The position numbers were made by a program, and so were the translations under genes. Below the pieces are notes generated by a model. That model did no database searches. It worked only from the letters and a program-made list of their open reading frames with translations, and was not told where the DNA came from. Shown one piece after another: positions 35,627 through 46,080 of a DNA stretch of 64,000 nt. Numbering within the stretch: the stretch's first letter is position 1; each line of letters begins with the position of its first letter. The DNA is from Leptodontidium sp. MPI-SDFR-AT-0119 (taxonomy: Eukaryota > Ascomycota > Leotiomycetes > Helotiales > Leptodontidiaceae), in NCBI GenBank assembly GCA_020726505.1, contig JAHLEZ010000027.1:186001-250000 (forward strand). Reading direction: 5' to 3'.

Positions 35627-37650
35627 CTACACCCGCTTCAATCCCACCAGCCCGCTCCTCGCCCCCTCCAAATCCGCTCTCTTCTCCAGCGTTCCCTCAA
35701 CAGTAATATTCCACGGCCCCGCCTCCAACTTGCAATAATTATCCTTCCCCGGCAATTTCCCCTCCTGAAAAAATGTATTTAATTTGGCGTACGAGCATTT
35801 GTTCTGCGGGCCTATGGAGCTATGCTTTATGGATCTCAGTATCCAGATCACGGGAGAGGGGTATAGGAAAGAGAACTTACGCCCGTTCCTTCAATAGTGA
35901 GAAGCTGTGCGGCTTCAAAGATTTTGGTGCCTTTCTTGCCGCTGGGGGTCGGTTAGTGACATCAAGGAAAGGGGGAAAAGGGAAATTAGAGGAGGGAGAC
36001 GAACTTATCGATTGGCGTAATTGGATCTAGGGTGTTGCTGACGAAAAGAATCGGATTTCTCGTCTTTCCTCCAAATGGTCCTAACCCCAGTCAACATCAG
36101 CGCACAACCCACAACTCACGAAATTAAAGAAATGGGGAGAACAAACCAGTAAAACGATCATCGCTAGTAATATTCCAAAACACACAAGGAAAAGAACCCA
36201 CCACCCTACTCTCCCCCGCCAAAAAACTCACTTGTTCAAACTCCTTTATCCTGCCTTGAAAACTCTCCAACGAATCCCCCCTAACCACATCCCCCACATC
36301 CGAGCACGTATTCGCATTTCCCCACAAATACTCATCCGGCAGACTAGCCGTAGTATTCAATCCGAGTTTCTTTTCCAGTATATCGAGTTTTTCGAGCGTT
36401 AAATCCGGGAGAACGGATTCAACGGCTACGAGTCCGTATGCGATGGATGGGAATGTAAAGATCGGTTCGTAGGAGTTGGAGAAGAGGATGCTTTTCATGC
36501 TGAGGAGGAGGAGTTCGATTGCTGTTGCGTTGGTCCAATTATTTGCGTAAGCTACGACCGGGTCCAGTTGCGTGACGATATTCTCGAAACGGAGGAAGAT
36601 GTCGTGGGGGGTGGTGCCTTTGTAAAATGCACAAGCGGTGGGGCCGGCGAGATGGCAATATAGAAAGAATGTGGAGAAAGTTGCATCGGCATCGTTGATG
36701 AGGTTGCGGCCTGTGTATTTGATCCATTCATCGGCATCGACTACGCCGTCTAGAACTACCTTCCCGACTCGGTGGGGGAACATAGATGCGAATGTTTGCC
36801 CCAGAAATGTCCCGTAGCTAATTCCCCAATAGTTGAGAAGTCCTCGATCGCCGCATTTCTTCCCTTCGTGGCTTTTCTGGAAGGCATCGATGATGGATAT
36901 CATATCCCGGGCAACAGTAGCCGTGGTCATATGCGGTCCTGCATCTAACGGTCCTCCAATCGCAGCACCGCATTCTTCTGCAACCCCTTGAGCTTGAGCA
37001 TAGTATTCCTCGAAAACATCTTGACTTAAATTCGGACCATGAAGTTTATCTAATTCACGACGCAGAAGTTGTGGTGCGGTGCTACTACCCGTCAGATTTG
37101 AGGAGAGTTTGCAGTCTGCGAGCGGGATGCTGTTATTCACTCCTCGAGGATCCCAGGATACGACATCGTAGTTTGAACCAATGACGGGGACGAGAAGCCG
37201 AGTAGCGTACCCTTCGAGGAATTGGACACCGGAATTACCGGGTCCTCCAGGGTTGGTCAGCGCCATTCCTTTGTATGGCGTTGTGCTTGCGGGGTATTTG
37301 ACGAGAGGGATGTAAGATCTCCCTAACTTGGGTTTGAGGTAGTCTAGTGGTACCTGTTTCGGTCAATTGAGGTTCTGGGAAGGGCTTAACTTCTCTTGGT
37401 TGGGAGAATCTTACATCAAGCATTGCACAGAAAAAACCCCCTTTGCAAGGGTACCAAACGAGGTCCTTGGAGGGAGGAATCTAAGTATGATTATCAGCCG
37501 AGTTTCTGGAGTAATTGGCCCTGGATGTGGAAGGAGCTGACCAACCTCTGAAAACTCCCATTGTTTAGTTGAGTTTCGAGGGGTTGTAGGAGATGCCAAC
37601 ACTGAGCTAGACAAGGCGGCAGCAACAAGGAAGAGTTTAGCAATGAACAT
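35627..37650 (-). CDS. Secreted TAP-like serine hydrolase (alpha/beta hydrolase), 563 aa, 6 exons
   Basis: Member of the tripeptidyl-aminopeptidase-like alpha/beta hydrolases, which remove short peptides from the N-terminus of substrates. Exons: 37,650-37,546; 37,480-37,415; 37,353-36,147; 36,080-36,005; 35,941-35,881; 35,803-35,627 (1,692 nt, all phases agree). Signal peptide at residues 1-20 (MFIAKLFLVAAALSSSVLAS). NPGGPGNSG (about 91-99) forms the oxyanion region, SWDPRG follows, and GISYG places the nucleophile at about Ser236. SNTLDPITP (about 474-482) holds the acid in the TAP-like C-terminal domain. The usual GHCS block that carries the catalytic His reads GTGNKCSYAK here (about 503-512), straddling the last intron, so His appears replaced by Lys. 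It may be inactive, or the last splice site may be misread. Confidence 0.88.
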
Positions 37651-38763
37651 CTTGGCTAAGTTCGATCTCACTTCGCACCGAATAAAAGATGACCTTCTCA
37701 ACCTCGACCTCGGACAGGAAATTAAATCTTTATATACATGTTGAGATCTCCATCCCTGGCCACCGATCTCACCGCATATATCGTACCCCATGAAATCGCG
37801 CATTACTGCCGCGTGGAATCTCGCGCCACAGACTCACAGCAGTACTTACAATGGCTATGTTACTCCAAAGCCATCCGACTGGCCAACCCCTCATCAACTT
37901 CATATCAGAAACCAATACCCGCACCATCATTTCCCCGAGGCTGAGTGCGGATGATTATCCCCATCCCCATGTGACAAGGCATCGCCGCATCGCTACGTGC
38001 CCCCTGAATCGTCTAAACCCTGAGTGGCAGTATGTAGCGCGAATCGCGAGGCTCACTGAACCCCGCGCTTCGACCCTGTAAGACAAATGAATAATAATCC
38101 TGGGTTTCTAGAATATTAAATGTACTTCGCCTCTCTGCGGCACTTTTTCTGATTGGCGCGTTCGTTTGGCGGCCAATACTGTTCTGTGTCTTAGGAAAAC
38201 GATCTGCACTTGGCAGTGGCAGTGATTTTATCTGAGAGATTTGAATTCAGATTAACTCATAAAGATATCCCTGACTCGATTGAGGAAGTGGCTCGATACC
38301 AACTAAAAACAGTATAATAAAGGCGTCAGAATGGCCCCCAATTCCCAATTCCCATACTCCCCACGAATCGCGATATGAATTTTGCTTGACAGGTAGATAA
38401 ACGAACCAGCAAATGAATTGCGATGGGGCTGGGAGTTCGCCCGAATCTTTGCGCGAGGCTTGCCGGTGCCTAAATTCTCAGGGATAGGATTGGTGAAGCG
38501 TACATGTTCCTGCAAGAAATAGGCAGCCGCAGCCTCGTGACTCAACTCGGCGAGGTGATGCCTCAACACTCGACAGGCAGAAATGGTTTTGGGGACGACT
38601 GCCTTGAAATTTTGGGGGTATAAAGTATTGGGATTTGGCAGACTGGTTTCATATTTTCTCAAGTCAAAAAATATCAAATTCGCAATCTTGTCAATCAACA
38701 TCAAGAAAAAATCGAAAACAATCGGTAAACAATCAATCATCCAAGAAACAAACTTGAGCCAAA
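37651..38763. promoter_or_regulatory. Divergent intergenic region between hydrolase and hypothetical gene
   Basis: A 1.1-kb non-coding gap separates two divergently transcribed genes and must hold both promoters. A TATA-like TTTATATACA lies on the + strand at about 37,730 (TGTATATAAA on the minus strand), some 80 bp before the hydrolase ATG, which fits a minus-strand core promoter. Before 38,764 there is an A-rich CAAGAAAAA / ATCAATCATCC leader typical of fungal 5' UTRs. Confidence 0.45.
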
Positions 38764-39648
38764 ATGGTTCCCGGAAACTCAACTGTCGAAACAATCACTT
38801 CCGACCCCGTCATGGTCGAAGTGCCTGAAGCGGAGAAGAAATCAGTCAAAACAGCTGTCGACAAAACGGCAGAGAAAGAAGAACTCTCAGGCTCCATCGA
38901 ACGTCTCGAGGCTACCGACGAGCGACGTTCCTACCGTCAACCAGAGCGAATCCGCGTCGTCGAACGAGGCTACAGTCGTTCCCGCTCACCCCCCTACCGC
39001 AAACGGCCACTCACCGATTGCACTGTCCTCATCTCCACCAAATCCCTCCTCAAAACCTTGGACGAGGAAGAGGATGCATGTGTTGAAACCCTCAAGGGTC
39101 AATTGGTGTATATCACAAGCCATACATTCCACACTGCCGATCTGCAGAAATGGTCTTGGTTGTTCCAGCTTGGGGTTGCTGAGTCCTGGAATCAGAAACC
39201 GATGCCGTATTTGAATGGACATGGGTTTCAGTATGAGTTACCCCGTGGCGGGGGTGTGAGAGGGGGCGTGGATTATTATGATGATGGGTATAACGTTCGC
39301 TACGACCCTCGCGGAGGTCCTGTCCCTCTTGCCAAACTCGGCGCTGCGTTCAAATTGATCAAGGGGGATAGCGAGGGCGCTGGGAAAGTGAAATTCGTGA
39401 TGGCGGTGCAGACGAAGAGCGATGGTTCGTGGGTGAAACTTGTGGTTAGTCAGAGCAGACAGGCTGCGGCGAGTAATGCTTTTCACGAGATTTTGAATGG
39501 GCATTCGATTGTTTTCCTGGGTGCGGTGCTCAGGGATACGGCTATTCCGGCGGAGAATCCGAATAAGAAGGCCCGCAGGCTTCAGAGGGTGGGATCGGTG
39601 ACTGCGGCGGAGGAGGTTGAGCAGGGGGTTATTGGGATTATTTGTTAG
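38764..39648 (+). CDS. Hypothetical protein, 294 aa, with basic SR-like linker
   Basis: Single-exon ORF with an A-rich leader directly before the ATG. The N-terminal 60 residues are acidic/charged (EVPEAEKKS, KTAEKEE). Next comes a basic stretch with YSRSRSPPYRKR (about residues 70-81). Then follows a globular-looking region: LISTKSLLKTLDEEE, a Trp-containing LQKWSWLFQLGV, a Gly/Tyr/Asp linker (GGGVRGGVDYYDDGY), and a beta-rich C-terminal half (VKFVMAVQTKSDGSWVKLVV). No signal peptide or membrane segment. The basic patch followed by KKARRLQ near the end could serve nuclear import. I do not recognise the family. Codon use is normal and there is no RIP. Confidence 0.75.
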   Translation: MVPGNSTVETITSDPVMVEVPEAEKKSVKTAVDKTAEKEELSGSIERLEATDERRSYRQPERIRVVERGYSRSRSPPYRKRPLTDCTVLISTKSLLKTLDEEEDACVETLKGQLVYITSHTFHTADLQKWSWLFQLGVAESWNQKPMPYLNGHGFQYELPRGGGVRGGVDYYDDGYNVRYDPRGGPVPLAKLGAAFKLIKGDSEGAGKVKFVMAVQTKSDGSWVKLVVSQSRQAAASNAFHEILNGHSIVFLGAVLRDTAIPAENPNKKARRLQRVGSVTAAEEVEQGVIGIIC

Positions 39649-40150
39649 ACAATTTGACTCCAGGAGAGCACAGCGTGGAAAGAGTAAGAGGAAGACGAAG
39701 AGGATTTGAGTGTCTGGAAACTTGCCTGGAGGTTGAGCTTTCTTAGTTGTACATTTCATAGGACTGGATGGAGCATTGGAATATTTCTTTCATTGGTGGT
39801 GGGAAGGATCTTGATGGGACTTTCGTTTACCATGAGAGCATTTTGCATCATGTCGTTTGTCGTTTGTATTTGCAAAGGACGCTCGCTTGCTTCACGCACT
39901 CCCACCAACTGGCTGGGTTACCAGGTCAAGGACGCGTAGAAATCAATACGGATTCTACCTCAAAGCAACTAAATATGACCTCCGATGGAGAGAAACGCTT
40001 GTGCATGAATACCTTCTCAATCGTGTTCTCGGATCAATCTCAAGCACAAGAAGAATGATCTCCTCTTTTAGCAATCTCGGTAGTTTTGTTTAGTCATAAA
40101 CAAACACCCTCCACATTAGCAAATCAGCTGAGCCAGAGCTCCGCCTCGGA
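39649..40150. other. Probable 3' UTR and intergenic sequence
   Basis: Short overlapping ORFs in several frames lack motifs. Base composition drops to AT-rich from about 40,150. Confidence 0.4.
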
Positions 40151-42490
40151 CATAAATTAGGAAATATAATAGTCTCGTATTCAGCTCCAAGTCGATAATA
40201 TATTAACAACCTTTTAAAGAAGGTAATTAGTTTACTTTTTTAAAAAATAAAAATAAAACATCTTCGAATTTATAGGACTCCTAAGGAATAGTAGGCGTAT
40301 TATTAACATTTAATAATCGTGATACATTTAAATTAGGTATTATAATATATACGAGAAATTCTTTTTTTTAGTGTTAAGAAAATTTATATGGCTTTATAAT
40401 ACTAAAGTTACAAGTATTATTTAGCTAATATAAATACTTCCACTATTTTGTCTTAAAACTAATTTAAGGATTAATATTTTTTAACTAAGGTCATCTTGAA
40501 ATCAAATTAATACCCGGCATATTAACAACCCTTAATCGAAGCGTACTTAGATTAGTTTATCTAAGTGTATTTGTAATTTTTACTTAAACAAGTATAGTAT
40601 TATAAATAATACCTTTATTCTTAAGTAATATTTAAAATATCTTTGATTTTTTACAAATAAGTTACAAATTGCGTCTTTTTACTATTAATCTTAAGGTAAA
40701 ATTATCTTTTGCTCTATTGTTAATAAGAGTAATAAAGTCCTTTTGATTCTTATTTGCTAGTATTTTTAATTAAATTTCCATCTTCTTATTTAATAATCTT
40801 TCAGAAAACGTAAATACAACCACGAGTTAGGCGTTTTTCTGATTTTTATTCATTAAGCCTTTATTATTATTAGTCTTAGGGCATTTATAATTATAATAAC
40901 CAAACTCTTTATACTTAAAGTATCAAACCTTTGATTTATTAGACCCTTCGTATTTCTCTTGTATTAGGGATTTATTAGGGATTTATTAAAGTTAGACTTT
41001 TTTAATCTAAACTCGTTAAAGCAAGGATTCTCTTATTTATTAGTAGTTCTTCATAAGGGCATTTAGGGGGATTCTCTTTTCTTATCTTTAAGCTTCTTAA
41101 GTCTCTTATTACTACTATTCCTCTTAAGTAAAGTGTTACGGCTTGCAAGAGGTTAATACAGCGAGTTGACTCTAGCTTTGTATTTGGGCCTAAAGCTACG
41201 CTTAGAATTGAGAGGAAAAGATAATGAGAAAAGGAGAGCTCTCTGTAAGAGGGAGCTCAAGTATAAATACACGAAGGACCCTCTTAATAGGGTCTAGCGC
41301 AGTCGGGGCTATTCACATTCACATGTCGCATACTCGCCACCTAGTCTTCCCTATTAGGCTTGGCGCCGTCGCATAGCCAGCGATGCTACGGGCCCGTGTC
41401 GGTTAGAATACGAGGCGCATCGGAGGTCGTAACACAAAGCATATACCTTGTAAAAAGCTATAGCTAAGATAATATTCTCTCTTATTTATAATTTATTAGT
41501 TTACTTATTCTTAACGATTCTTTAGTAAATTTCTAGTCGAATCTTATTAAAAGGATATTTTATAGTAAACGGCTTAAGTTGTTCTTTCTTCCCTTTTAAG
41601 CAATTAACAAATGTAAAGATAAATTAGCTAAGTCTTTATTAAACTATCTTATAAGCTTAAGAATTAGTTACTTATCTTAAGATAAGGAATAGATAAAGGT
41701 TTACTAAGAATTCTTTATAAGACTCTTAGGTTATTATATTAAAATCATTAGAGTTATACTTCTTAAATATTTCTCGAGTATTCGCCAGTTCTTTACGGTA
41801 TAATATCGCCGCCTATTTAATCTTAATTATATTAATAAGAAAAACTTTAAAATAATAATCAAAAACACGATTACAAGCTTAAAAATACTTCGTTAGCTTT
41901 CGCTAATTCTTTCCCTCGTATTTCGATAGAATCATATGTCTGCCCTTCTCTTAGTAAGGGGCCGGGCCCGAAATTCATTAACGATTAATAAGCAATCTTT
42001 TGTATTATTCGTATTACCCACAGTATCTTCGAATTTAATTTACTAAAGGAGCTATACCTTTTCCCTTACGTTTGGGGGTAACTAGCTAAGGTCGTTGCTA
42101 TACATCTAATGATATTTAATAACAAGGCCATTGAGAATATTATTGTATTTATTAAGAGTTTTAAGCTAATCTTGCATTACTTAGAGATTAATAATCGATG
42201 TATCTTTAGACCTTCTTTAATCTTTTAAAGGGGTTGCTTATAGCTTAAGGCCACTAAGTGTTGCGAACAAGGATTCTTTAGTCTAAGCTATTATGTAATA
42301 GTTAAGTTAATAGTAAGAGAAAAGCAATTAAAATATAATAATTACTAGTATACTAAAGTAACTATAATATAATAAAAATAACTAAAGAAATACTAAATAA
42401 TAATTAGTAATACTATTTAATACTATTTAATACGAAAACTAATTACTAAGAAGGGAAGATAACTTCTTTCCTGCTTTACTTATATATATA
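40151..42490. other. AT-rich RIP-degraded block
   Basis: No ORF longer than about 60 codons and no recognisable protein motif. Contains a solo LTR (41,134-41,434) whose higher GC stands out. The rest is probably old transposon sequence. Confidence 0.55.
41134..41434 (+). repeat. Solo LTR, 301-bp family, copy 2
   Basis: It starts TGTTACGGCTTG and ends GGTCGTAACA. The flanks are TAAAG (41,129-41,133) and CAAAG (41,435-41,439), a 5-bp target duplication with one C/T transition. It has the same TATA box (AGTATAAATAC) and the same GAGCTC inverted repeat as copies 1 and 3. Confidence 0.88.
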
Positions 42491-42959
42491 GCGTAAGACA
42501 GGCAACGCTAGAGCACGTGCCATTACACAGAGGGTGGTGAACAGCTTGCACTTGTAAATGGCTCCAAGGGATTCAGATAAGTAAATGCCTTTTCCTGTAT
42601 TTTCAAAGAGCTTTCCTGGGTTCTGGAGCAGTACTTTCTCAATAGGATAAGACTATTAACGTGGAATGACCTCCGGCCCTGTCTATTGCCTAAGAGTGTG
42701 TTTGTTGGCACATTAAGGAAACTAAAATGGACATTCTTATTGACATATACCTCTCAAAAGCTCAGCGCTCCTGCTTGAGCATCTTTCTTTTCATTCACGG
42801 TCGAGGGTGGGTTAACGGATATCGTTCTAATTTTGCTAGCTATTGTCTAACTAGGTTCTTAGTGAGGGAGAATTTGTCGTCGCTGTTATAGGCTATCGAA
42901 AGGCACTCGAATCTTCTTAAGTAAACTAGCGTGAAGAAGTGTGTAATATCGAACTTTAG
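42491..42959. other. Unassigned sequence at the start of the second gene island
   Basis: A plus reading at about 42,530-42,770 is open for most of its length (NAFSCIFKELSWVLEQYF) and the minus strand has a 62-codon ORF, but neither shows a recognisable motif. Probably decayed. Confidence 0.3.
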
Positions 42960-43480
42960 TCAAACCATATCTTACCACAGATTATCAGTAACTCGGATTT
43001 GAGAGTTAACTTAAATAATATTGTTGTTGGTAGCGCTTCTGCTGGAGCATATCTCGCTCTTCACACCAGAAGTATTGCTTTCGCTTTAGACTGTATCCTA
43101 CTAGGGCTTTCTAACTATACTTTTTGTAGAAAATGCCTAGTGCGATTCTTTCGATGTATGGGTTAACAAATATGTATTATGTCAAGTCTCTTAGGCCTAG
43201 GCGGTTATCGGGCTTAGGATCTGACCACCTGACCAGATTTTCTCCACCACCTTAAAATCTCCTCGCAGTTGCTATCACATTCGGACCCCAGCTTGTATTC
43301 CACTCGATGCCAGTGGCTTAAGGCCTAGAGATTATATGACGCGGCATATTTTGGATCAAAGCCTTGTTTGTGGCTGATGTTCTTATGGAAGGGATTCAGC
43401 GGGATAAAGAAACCACTAAGTCTGGCCTAGAAAGGAATTTACGAGCAAGTAAGATATTGATGCGATAAGTGATGTGCCAC
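42960..43480 (+). pseudogene. Alpha/beta-hydrolase (lipase/esterase-type) remnant
   Basis: A plus reading gives LNNIVVGSASAGAYLALH (about 43,010-43,066). This matches the G-x-S-A-G nucleophile-elbow region of hormone-sensitive-lipase-like alpha/beta hydrolases, where I-V-V-G-x-S-A-G-G-Y-L-A is common. One frame away it resumes as MPSAILSMYGLTNMYYVKS (about 43,134-43,190), the next conserved block of that family. Frameshift, in-frame stops and lack of a start or of the C-terminal Asp/His region show it is dead. Substrate cannot be inferred. Confidence 0.5.
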
Positions 43481-44576
43481 TTTTTCTATTTAGAGGAAAT
43501 CTGATTGGATTTAGGTCCCTTGCATCTCTTGAAGCTTCATGGCAGAGAACACCCGCCAACGTGCCAGGTTGCTAGATCTTCTAACGATGTTTTCAACAGC
43601 GTCTACTGGGACGTATTTCACAAAAGTTGTGGACGCCGTGGCATTAAGAGTAAAAAGATTATTGTCAAAGACAGGAGGCATGCTTTTGATATATAGGAAA
43701 AGATCGGAGGTGAGATAGACAAAACAGTTCTTGGACCTAGAATAGGTGGTTAAGAACATGACATGAAGTTACTATGAAGAATAATGATATTTACAATTCT
43801 TAACACCAAGCCCTTATAAATTAGCTCAAAGTCTCTTGTTTCAAATTCAATGTCCTTTGCCAAACGAAAAAAGTAGCTAGAATTGAAGCGAGCACGTGAT
43901 TGAAAAAAAAAACAGGGGGGTCTCGGTGAAGTTCCCTAAGTGGCTAGACTAAAGATTCAGTTTGCATCTTATGCACGCAGGTGTCCTATGGGGGACTCAT
44001 GGAGAGCTCCTCGCGTCTATACAGGGTAGCAACCACATGCTTTCATCCCATCCTCTACAAGTAGATCCAAAACTCTTATATCCATCCGAGATATACTATC
44101 AGCAATCTTTACCTCTACACCGTGATATTCTGGAAAGTATTAGAATGGGTTCAAGTTTGAAGGATGATACTTACCAGTGACTAAACAATGCAAAACTTAC
44201 CGTGACTCTCCCGCTTGTTAACATCCTCCAGATACTTTTTTTTTTAGTAAAATTGATAACATCGACTCAACCACGGAAGTGTAACTATCTGACATAGTCT
44301 TGTATTTCGTTTGCTAGGAGAAAGTTTTCCTTCGCATGTGCACACGGTTCGACAGAGCAAGGCATTTCCAAAGGATTCAACAAGGGGAATTCAGGCTTTC
44401 CCCGGTTTCGGGGTATGCAAGGTACAATTCCCAGTAATATTTCAAGTCCTCACGACTATCGCTTTTGAGCCCCATGATATTACACACAAATGCCCAATGC
44501 CACTGACCCACAAAGCGTTGGCGTACACCTTCCTAGTACCACATTTGTAGTTGGCGCAGGAAATCCGCCGTCTGGT
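43481..44576. other. No gene recognised
   Basis: ORFs of 60-80 codons on both strands (43,505-43,759; 43,962-44,180; 44,311-44,550) overlap without conserved motifs. Short A/T homopolymers are present. Possibly eroded gene sequence. Confidence 0.35.
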
Positions 44577-45062
44577 CTAATTGTCAAGCTTGAACTCGAT
44601 CCGATGACCGTTGTGAATGGCTTCAATGTCGTCGCCACTAGCTTGGACTGTAGTTGACAGGGTGGGAAAACAAACTTTTACTGGCATGGAAGCTATCAGA
44701 TCCAGCGAACCACGGCGCTTTCGTGATATCCTCATAAGGTTATCCCCGTTCTGTCGAACACTTCGCAAAGTAGCTTCGGTAAGACTAAATGATAGTAGTT
44801 GAATGAGCAAATGATCCGCAGGTTTTTTTTTTATTTTTAATTTTTTTTTTTTGGCTAACCCACGTACCTTGAAGGCTAAAATTTGGAGCCCGAGACTGTC
44901 ATACTTGCATCTGAACTGCAAGGGGCACGCGTGAGACGTCCCAACTATGTAGGAGAATCGTGTGCTCTTTGATTTCTTAGTATCCATTGGACTCGTGGTC
45001 CTGGAAGCTTTCGCAGCTTTCGAAATGTCGAAAGCACCGCACTCTCGAAAGAACATTTTCAT
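44577..45062 (-). CDS. Hypothetical protein, weakly supported
   Basis: Minus ORF of 161 codons. An A/T-homopolymer stretch inside it (about 44,859-44,785) has GTTAGC at one end and a CATTTAG acceptor at the other. Removing these 75 bp keeps the frame and leaves about 136 residues. The C-terminal part reads as plausible coding sequence (LRSVRQNGDNLMRISRK, PVKVCFPTLSTTVQASGDD). I do not recognise a family; there is no signal peptide or membrane segment. It could also be a fragment of a longer decayed gene. Confidence 0.3.
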   Translation of the reverse strand: MKMFFRECGAFDISKAAKASRTTSPMDTKKSKSTRFSYIVGTSHACPLQFRCKYDSLGLQILAFKVRGLAKKKKLKIKKKPADHLLIQLLSFSLTEATLRSVRQNGDNLMRISRKRRGSLDLIASMPVKVCFPTLSTTVQASGDDIEAIHNGHRIEFKLDN

Positions 45063-45630
45063 TCAGTACGAATACTCAGCTATGCAACAGAATTCTTGTT
45101 CATTAAGTATCCACTCCATCGGAACTACTAACCTTCAGTGTCTCCTAGCCCCTATGGACCAATTCGAGCTCGACGTGACATAGCAATATTCTAAAATATA
45201 AAAAAAATTCTACAAATGCTTCGCGATTACAACTGGCTCGATTCTAATTCTAATCCAGAGACGATTTAACGCATGTTATGGGGTGTGCTACTAAGCAACG
45301 CCCACGCTAGCCACGCAGCCTCAGCCTGGACGTCACAGTGGCTACCTGCCCATACAAATGAATGCCCCTTCTTGCCCATTGCTGCCCAACGCATTACCAC
45401 CGCAGCCCAATATGAATGCAAGACTGACTGCCATTCCAATTTCCTTCCGTGGTTCTTCCATCTAATCTTTCCTCTGGTTGTACCGTACTGTACTGAACGG
45501 CCGACCAACTGAGCACTCAGAGCACTAAATCATGGCGGAGAATATCTTAGCACGTCGAGGGACGTTTTTGGTTCATCCTGGAGCAGCATCCTTCTTCTTG
45601 CTGGATGAGGCTACTGTCCCCCTCCAAGAG
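45063..45630. other. Intergenic region; possible old 5' part of the HET gene
   Basis: An ATG at 45,532 opens a 33-codon reading (AENILARRGTFLVHPG) that runs into the MITE at 45,631, but its frame does not continue into the HET ORF beyond the MITE. A clear gene structure cannot be shown. Two opposed ORFs of about 80 codons at 45,266-45,512 overlap and have no motif. Confidence 0.3.
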
Positions 45631-46077
45631 TTTGAGCCATAACCGAAAACCCCACCAAAAACCGGCCTTTTGCATATAATTTACATAAGTATGCTTATGT
45701 ACACACAATAATATTAGGTATAATTTTAATGATGTAAACCTATTCGAAGGTTAAAATTAAGAATATCAAAGAAAAATTTCATAAATTAGTTTAATACTAG
45801 AATAAATTCCGATTCTTTCGGGACCTTTTGATTTTCTCAAAATTTCGCTTAGCTCGGCAGTAAATAAATTAAATATAACTATACACTTTTTAGATCTTAA
45901 TTCAAAACGAACAACTTTATGTTATTTCAATTTAAAAAGACCTAAGCTATTATTTAACTAGGTAATTTATATTCCTATTAAATATTTAATCGCATTATTA
46001 ACCTAGTATAATTATATGTCAGAGTTTAAAGGTAGCAAAAGGCCGATTTTTGGTGGGGTTTTCGGTTATGGCTCAAA
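45631..46077. mobile_element. MITE, 447 bp, with 43-bp terminal inverted repeats
   Basis: The left arm 45,631-45,673 (TTTGAGCCATAACCGAAAAC...TTTTGC) is repeated inverted at 46,035-46,077 with a single mismatch. The 360-bp interior is AT-rich and non-coding. No clean target duplication is visible (GAGTT/AAGTT at most). A short non-coding body with long perfect TIRs defines a miniature inverted-repeat transposable element; its superfamily is undetermined. Confidence 0.8.
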
Positions 46078-46080
46078 GTT

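Noticed and set aside
36539..36737. Minus ORFs of about 60 codons inside the TAP-like hydrolase
   Set aside because: Shadow frames of a well-supported exon.
38303..38794. 163-codon minus ORF upstream of the 294-aa gene
   Set aside because: It overlaps the start of the plus gene and the divergent promoter, with no recognisable domain.
39238..39759. 173-codon minus ORF opposite the 294-aa gene
   Set aside because: Antisense shadow of the plus-strand gene; no motif, and the plus frame has the better leader and composition.
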